Shown here: in pieces, positions 1 through 6,800 of the stretch
How the letters are laid out: each line of letters starts with the position of its first letter
Position numbering within the stretch: position 1 is the stretch's first letter
Assembly: GCA_028565635.1 (NCBI GenBank)
Contig: JAOXYB010050046.1
Coordinates: 1 to 11,812 of the forward strand
DNA: 11,812 nt
Reading direction: 5' to 3'
Source: Phoronis ovalis
Lineage: Eukaryota > Phoronida > Phoronidae
Notes under the pieces: generated by a model
Told to the model about the DNA's origin: nothing
What the model saw: only the letters and a program-made list of their open reading frames with translations
Database searches by the model: none
Translations under genes and position numbers: made by a program

Positions 1-717
1 CGCACACAGTAATTGTCAACCTAAACTCTTATGGAAAATTCTTTTCATAAAATAGTTTATATGACTTGGGTTGGTACCCTTTATTTCTGTAAAAGGTATG
101 AAGTTATTTGAAAAAGGAACTTATATGAGTATATGAATTGTAATGCCATATATGGCATAAATTATCTTTATATATAGGTCTACATAACTTTCTCAAATTT
201 TTTAAATTTTGCTTTGCTCGAAAGTTACAATTTTTTAAGTTTAAGGGTCAGATCAAATACTAACCTTTAAACTTTGAGAATTCATAACTTTTAAACAATG
301 CAAAATTTGAGATAGTTTTGTGGATCTATATATAAAGGTGATTTTTCCAAGTTTCAAGTATAAAAATTAGAATTTGAATAATGCAATTTTTCCCAAAAAT
401 GGATCCTTATCAGATCATGAGAATTATTTTCAACAATTTTTCTTTGGATTTATTTTGCAGAAATGTATACTTTTACATGTATACCTATGTCTTCACTTTG
501 ATTATGAAATTTTATAAAGAAAGTTACAGTCAAGTAACATTGATTTTTTGTATATTGAGTCCTAAAAGTACCTGTAACAACGAATTGTAAAATAGATATC
601 ATTCCAAGAAAATCTAATGGAAACACTTCTATGATTCTGGAAGTGTCACCAAGAAAACATAAGATTCATGTATACTATGCTAATTTTATATTTGACCAAT
701 TGAAAAACATTTTTCAG
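1..717 (+). other. Intron of the PXK-like gene (3' part), no exon seen
   Basis: This AT-rich stretch lies upstream of the first recognisable exon. That exon begins in phase 1, with the first base of its Glu codon supplied by an upstream exon, so 1-717 should be the end of an intron. I searched for the preceding PX-domain C-terminal segment on the plus strand and saw none. An acceptor-like TTTTGCAG near 453-460 is followed by no PXK-like peptide. Oligo-A/T runs and several short near-repeats containing AAAGTTAC or AACTTT occur, but no defined repeat boundary is visible. Confidence 0.7.
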
Positions 718-869
718 AAATTGCACTGCAGCAAGTTTCAATGTTCTTTCGCTCTGAAACAGACTGGGAAGTCCTGGAACCTCTACCAGACATTGGATGG
801 AGGATTCGTAAAAGTTACTTCCTGGTCCGCTCAAAAACCCAACCAAAAATGAAATATGTATTATCTTGG
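718..869 (+). CDS. PXK: PXK exon a: linker and start of kinase-like domain
   Basis: The acceptor TTTTTCAG is followed by AA, which completes a split Glu codon, then codons reading IALQQVSMFFRSE and DIGWRIRKSYFL. These match the vertebrate PXK segment just after the PX domain. The donor is TGG|GTAAGG, leaving phase 0. Its 51 residues contain a Trp-rich and basic segment at the entry to the kinase-like fold. The open frame read from the ATG at 631 is a different frame and is not the gene. Confidence 0.93.
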
Positions 870-3800
870 GTAAGGTTTTAAATGGTTATGTGCAGGTGTT
901 AATTTATAATTCTTATGGCATTTTTATGATAATTACAAATCAATGATTTGTTCAGATATTTCATAATTCCTTCAATAAATCATCAAAACTAGAAATTGGA
1001 AAAATAATAATATGCGAGCGTAGTGTCAGCCATTAATTTAATTTCAAATTATTTGAATGATTCTTAATGTTGATTTATTATCCCTAATTTTTTTCTGAAC
1101 ATGTAGAAAGAGATGTTGATGAAAGAATATTTATATGCTTAGACTTTGTTTTTAATTATAATGCATCTGTTGTTTCCAGAGTGACTATGGACCTGATAAA
1201 TTCATCCCTGAAAAAGAATTAAGTGCAGTCATGAAAATATTACCCTCATTCCAGGTTAGTAAATCAGGTCAGACCAGTTCAGGGAAGAGGGTCAAAACAA
1301 GGTTGCATTGAAACAATGCAATGGGGGAACGTTTCAAGATTAACAGTTACACAACACCGTTCGAGATTTACAACCTGATATCTCAGATTTACATAATTTT
1401 CTTATTACAGTTACGTCATATGTATCAATAAGTTGATATCTAAGATTTACATAATTTTCTTATTACAGTTACATCATATGTATCAATAAGTTGTCATAAG
1501 AGTCATTTCCTTTTAATTCATAAAAAAAATAAATTACGATGTTCCATGTATTTCAAATATAAAACTATCATGAAAATGCACTTCTAAGAATTCTGACAAC
1601 ATTGGTTCATGTAAAACAAACTAAATGTTGTTTGCATATTACTCATTTACACGATATACCCACTGCAGTCATGTACAGTAATTCCTTTATTTCATGTTTC
1701 AGCATCCATATATTTATCCCATTACAATGTCATACGCTAATGAAAATGGCGGCCTTGCCATCAGACAGTTTAACGAAAAAGGGACACTGAGGGATTATAT
1801 ATATAAAGTAAGATTACGTAGAGATTTGAAAATAACGCTTGTAATATTAGATTTGTATATTGCTATGTTATTTGAATCTGATCAATTTTATTTTCTGTAG
1901 TCACAGCTACAGATATTGATGTTATTGTAGCAAGTCTTTTAATGCAAGGTTGATTCTGATTATTTTGATCTTCGTGTTCAAACATTGTCCCAAGAATAAA
2001 ATTTGTACAACATAATGTTTTATGTACAAGATAATAGCTTAGTAGTTACTAGCATCTACAAAAAGGTAATATTGATAAATAAAATGGTATACATGTTTCC
2101 ATGTTGTCACATGAGCCAAAAATCTGTATTTTCCTGTATATTCTAGGCTAAAGTTAAACAACATTTCCTTAAGAAATATGGTCAACCAGACAGCAAGAAG
2201 ATTACAGTGTTACAACTTAGGGATATCAAAAATGTGGGAGTCCAAATTTTAGAAACGCTCAAATATTTACATGAAAAAGGACTTCCCCATGGTAAAGTTG
2301 TACAAAAACAGATGGCACTACTTCTGTCTGTCAAAAGGGAATACCCATTTAATAAGATATTGAAACATGTGCCAGATTCATTGTTTACATGTAATTTACA
2401 TATAGCCCACACTGAAAAGATTGCCAGTTTTGCATAATTTATTTTATACTGCATGTTTGAAATTAAATTAAGAACAAAAAGATTCATATTTTGGCAATTT
2501 ATTGCTCCTCAGCCTTGTACAGTGGAGAATGGCTATTTATTCTTGGCATTGAAATTTTTATACAGGTAGATAAAGGTTAAAAAAACATAAATTTATTATA
2601 TATTCATACATATATTATCAAAAATAAAAGTAAATGATTTTTAAATGATATTATATGATTATTTTACAGTGAAATGTATATTTGATGATTACATAAAATT
2701 GTATTTAAATTTCTATTTTTAGGTAATGTCCATGCTGGCAATATAATATTGGAGAACAACTCAATAAAACTCTTAGACTTTGAGAACACACTGTTGGGGT
2801 TACCATCATATTATAGACCTTACTATACACAGTTCAAGAAAATACAGGTAGATGGCATGAAGTTTTTTATTAGCAGGGTGTTGAGTGCAATGCCAATAGG
2901 AATTTTATCACAACATTAGAAATATGGGGAGTAGTTGCTGCTGTCAAAAATAAGTAATACTAAACTGCATGTTTCCTTAGACGCACTTTCATGTTTAGAA
3001 TGGATTGATATTTATGTTTTGTTTTATATTTTTCAGTCATTAGAGCTTATTGATGTTTACTGTTTTGGTCAGTTGCTGTATGAGATGACCTTTGGAGAAC
3101 CACTGAATTCATCAACATGTTACATGTTGCCACCTCATTGCGATCCTCAGATCAGTAAGTGAAAAAAAACCCACTAACAATGCCTATTCAAACAATCGGG
3201 TGGTTAACGTGTTACACCCACAAAGGGAAAGCTATGCTATATCTCATACAAGCAACAAGCGGGCAGGTGAAATTATCAATTTATGTAACATTTTAACTGT
3301 GTCAAGGTAGTTCATTGTGTGAGTTACTGGTGTTGAATCATATGAGTCTCAGCTTATGCTTTCCTTTACTAAAGTTTCCACTTTCTATTTTGCAGGATCG
3401 GTGATAGAATCTATTTTAACAACTGAAGCCTGTAAGAATGGTTTACCAACGGTGACAGATCTCATCTCACATTCGTAAGCTTACAGATGTGAAATGTATA
3501 TTTTATGAAGGTTGTCTGAATGTATAATATTGAAAAAAAATTATAAAATAGTTGATGGAAATGAAGAGTTTCATGAAATTGCTAGGAATAGTCTAGAATT
3601 TCAGAAAATGGAAACTGATTTATTTTTATAGCTACACAGATTTCTATACCGTTTAAAGAACAAGTGAATATAAATTTTCAAATTACTTTTTTTCTCATAT
3701 CAACGTTAATGTGCTATTATTGCTTTAAAACTAATATGTTTTTATTCAAACCATCTTAATTATCATGATATTAACAATGATCTCTATTAATTAATTTATT

Positions 3801-6800
3801 GTATATTAAAAATTATTTCTTGTTTATATACAGTTTGTTCAGTGATGTAATACTGCCGCCTACTAGCAAACCTGTGATTAAAGTGCCAAGTAAATTAAAG
3901 GAAGCAATAAAATCAGGAAAGGAACTTATGGAAAAGAGGCTTCATGAAGAACAAAAAGCAGTAAGTTCCCTCAGGATTAGCTGTATGTTGATGCTTATTA
4001 TGGAAAGATATTGAAGGTTAATAAAAGACTTTTCTGCCATCATAACTGATGAACTGTTGTTATATGACATTGGAGTGTTTGTATTAAAGAGTCCAATGTA
4101 ATTGTGATCACTTTACTGTAATGTTTTGATAAGTACCACTGGAGAAGTTATTTTGTTACATCCTAATGATTTTGTTATCTTTGCTTCAATTGCCAGCTCC
4201 ATCAGATCCGTCGTCGCTCAAAAGCTCAGTCGTATCATATGTCAGAAGAAGAAAAGAAAAAACGCAGGAAATCGAAGAAGGTAATAGTTCTTTTTTAGCT
4301 CATTCAGCTGAATGCAGCTATATGTTATCATGTCGAAAAAATGTGTCCACAAATGTTTGTCTGTTACCAAGAACCAAGAATGTAAAATATTCCTCTGTAA
4401 ATGTGATGACTTGTTTACAGAAGTCTTCAAATATAGAATTGTTTATGGTTTTAATGAATTATCTTGAAGCAGACTTTATGGTTTTAATGTATTTTGTAGA
4501 AGTTTTAATGTGTGTTTAATGATTTGAGGTCAGGAGTTTAATTATTAGGGTTGCTCCTATAAGGGACTAAATTAAAAACGTATAAATATTTTTGACAGTG
4601 TTTATAGTAGAAATCTGGCTTTCTATTGTTGTCTAATAATAAACCAACCAGTTCTCAAGAAATATTGCTAGACTGTTAGAAAAAGTTGTTCACACTTCAA
4701 ACTTTATAGAGGAAATTATTGGAGAAAGGAAACACAAAGATTGAAATCAAATTCCTGTATATAATGCAAGCTAGCATGTTTTAGTGTGACCGATATCCCC
4801 CAATATCAGCCTTTAGCTTAGACTGGACTCAGTAGTTATTCAAATTATGTACTGTAAGCCGTGGGTAGCAATCCCGGGGGTACTTGACAAAAAAGTTGGT
4901 AGGGGTGTGCGACCCAGGGTAAAAACCTATGACCCTGTGGTCTATAAAGGTCACCAAAAATATACCCTGTGTAAATGAAAAAACATGAAAAATATACCCT
5001 GTTGTAAATAACGGTTATGGTTATGGTACTTAAGGTGTGACATCTGTAGGATAGGCCATTGTTGACCTTGAGTTCAAAAGGTCATTTGAAGATCAGATTT
5101 TTAAAATTGCTGTGTACTTCTGTTAAGGTACACATGTCAATAGTTTTGTTTTACATGGATAAATGTTGTTTCTTTCATTAGTCTAGTGCAGTGTAGGTTT
5201 TATTGATCCAGCTGCGGAAGAGGGTAAGGATTTTTCAATTTGTGGTCTGGGTCCGGAAGAGGACGGTTTTGTCGGCCAAGCCTGGGAGAGGGTGCCCTTT
5301 TTTTCGAACTTTTGAGATCCGGAGTTTTGGCTGAACCCCCCGTATGAAATATTTCCAAGTAACCCACCCGGGATTGTATAGCATATGTCTAATCCCTAGA
5401 CCCAGGGTGCTTGGCTTTGATGTCATCCGGACACAAACCATCATGGCATTTGTAACCTACCATTCCCGTATTCAACTGTTTGGATATTAAAGCTTTCTTT
5501 CAGTATGGATTTTTCTATTAGGGGAAATTCTGCTTTAGGAATTGGCTGTTCGTGACTGTATAATTAGTTTACCTAGTTCTGAAAAAAGCTGAAATGTTTT
5601 GTTATATCTATCTCTAATTTCTATGTATCTTCCTATTGTATTTCTATCATCTGTCAATTCTTCAGTTTTTGCTGCAATGCAGTTAGTAATGTCTTCAGAC
5701 ACTCTTAAGATATTTTTTCACAGTGGTTACCTACAGAACTTTTGGAGTGATAAGCCTGATGCCGAATTTTGTTTTTTTTGTAAAGTGACTTCTATGTTCA
5801 GATCAGTCACTAATCCAGCACCTGATGGTAATTTTAGTACTTGTGGCCCAGAAAGATTTGTTAGCTCAATTTCTATCTTATTGATCTCATTCTCCAGCTA
5901 TAATTTTAATCTAGAACTAGTGGCAAGTTCAGCTAAATATACAAATTCGTCACCCAAATGACCTTTTTAAATCAAGTTCAACAATTACGTATGGATGTAA
6001 AATCACAAAATATCCATCATTTAAAAGACCTGCTATATAATTACAAAATTTTGCATTTTTAAGGACTTTTATTTATGTCACAATTCTCAACCATCGCTTC
6101 CATTCTGAGTGAGCAGTTATGTAATGTGTTACACGAGCATTCTGTTCTACACACCAAATCCCAGTGTAGTGTTTAATTAGTAGTTGCATTTCTTCCATAT
6201 TGCAATTTCCCAAAGAATGATCAGAGAGTGTATACAACTACTATAGCTTTGTTTCAAAGCATTTCCCACCAGGTATGTTATTTGGTAAAGAAACAATGTA
6301 ACAATAATTTGGCATTTAATTGAATCTTTAATAAGATCTTGTTTCTCTTCGATGTCATTACATTTTATGTATAGCATGCTACAAGGAGTTTGTTGCTTTT
6401 TTCTTCAGAAATCTGTTGCTGATGATGCTCTTAATGAGGAAAATGGTGTATCAGATGTCTCCAAATCTTCTGCATCAACAACGGCACCTGCTACGCCAAC
6501 AACACCCACAGTTCCAGGTAAATGAACTTCTACAAATAAAAACTAAATTCGAAGAATATACTTTGTTATCAAAATGTGCAAATGGTAAGTTAGAAATACA
6601 AAGTAGTGGTGTATACTTGGTCATAAATGATACTAACGACCAGGTAACATATACAATGAGAAATTATAGAATTACAGGCTGTGGTTCTATCTGATTCTTT
6701 GTTAGTTTTGTTTCTACATTTTAATAGATTTGTGCCTTTGCTGTTCCATAAATTGTACATTGTAGTTGATCTTTAGGTTCGTGATGTCACTTTCATTTTT

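Larger units (their letters stand above)
4281..6408 (+). other. Large PXK intron (2.1 kb) with repeat element and coding remnant
   Basis: A phase-0 intron with donor GTAATA and acceptor TTTTTTCTTCAG. Its length is explained at least partly by two insertions listed separately: a repeat with inverted ends at about 4869-5376 and a decayed minus-strand coding remnant at about 5535-6222. The first part (4281-4868) and the short stretch 5377-5534 contain nothing else I recognise. Confidence 0.85.

Noticed and set aside
381-590. Open frame with an internal TTTTGCAG acceptor, considered as an upstream PXK exon
   Set aside because: No similarity to the PX-domain end or linker of PXK and no matching donor in the phase required by the exon at 718.
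4166-4519. 117-codon plus-strand open frame
   Set aside because: It overlaps PXK exon i in another frame. The exon-i frame matches PXK and ends at a good donor, so this is a shadow.
5235-5444. 69-codon minus-strand open frame inside the repeat element
   Set aside because: It spans the putative element's right boundary, resembles no transposase or other family, and is short enough to be chance in GC-richer repeat DNA.
5599-5961. 120-codon plus-strand open frame with signal-peptide-like start
   Set aside because: It lies antisense to the protein-like minus-strand remnant. Its peptide looks like a reverse-strand shadow rich in Ser, Phe and Leu, and it has no splice or promoter support.
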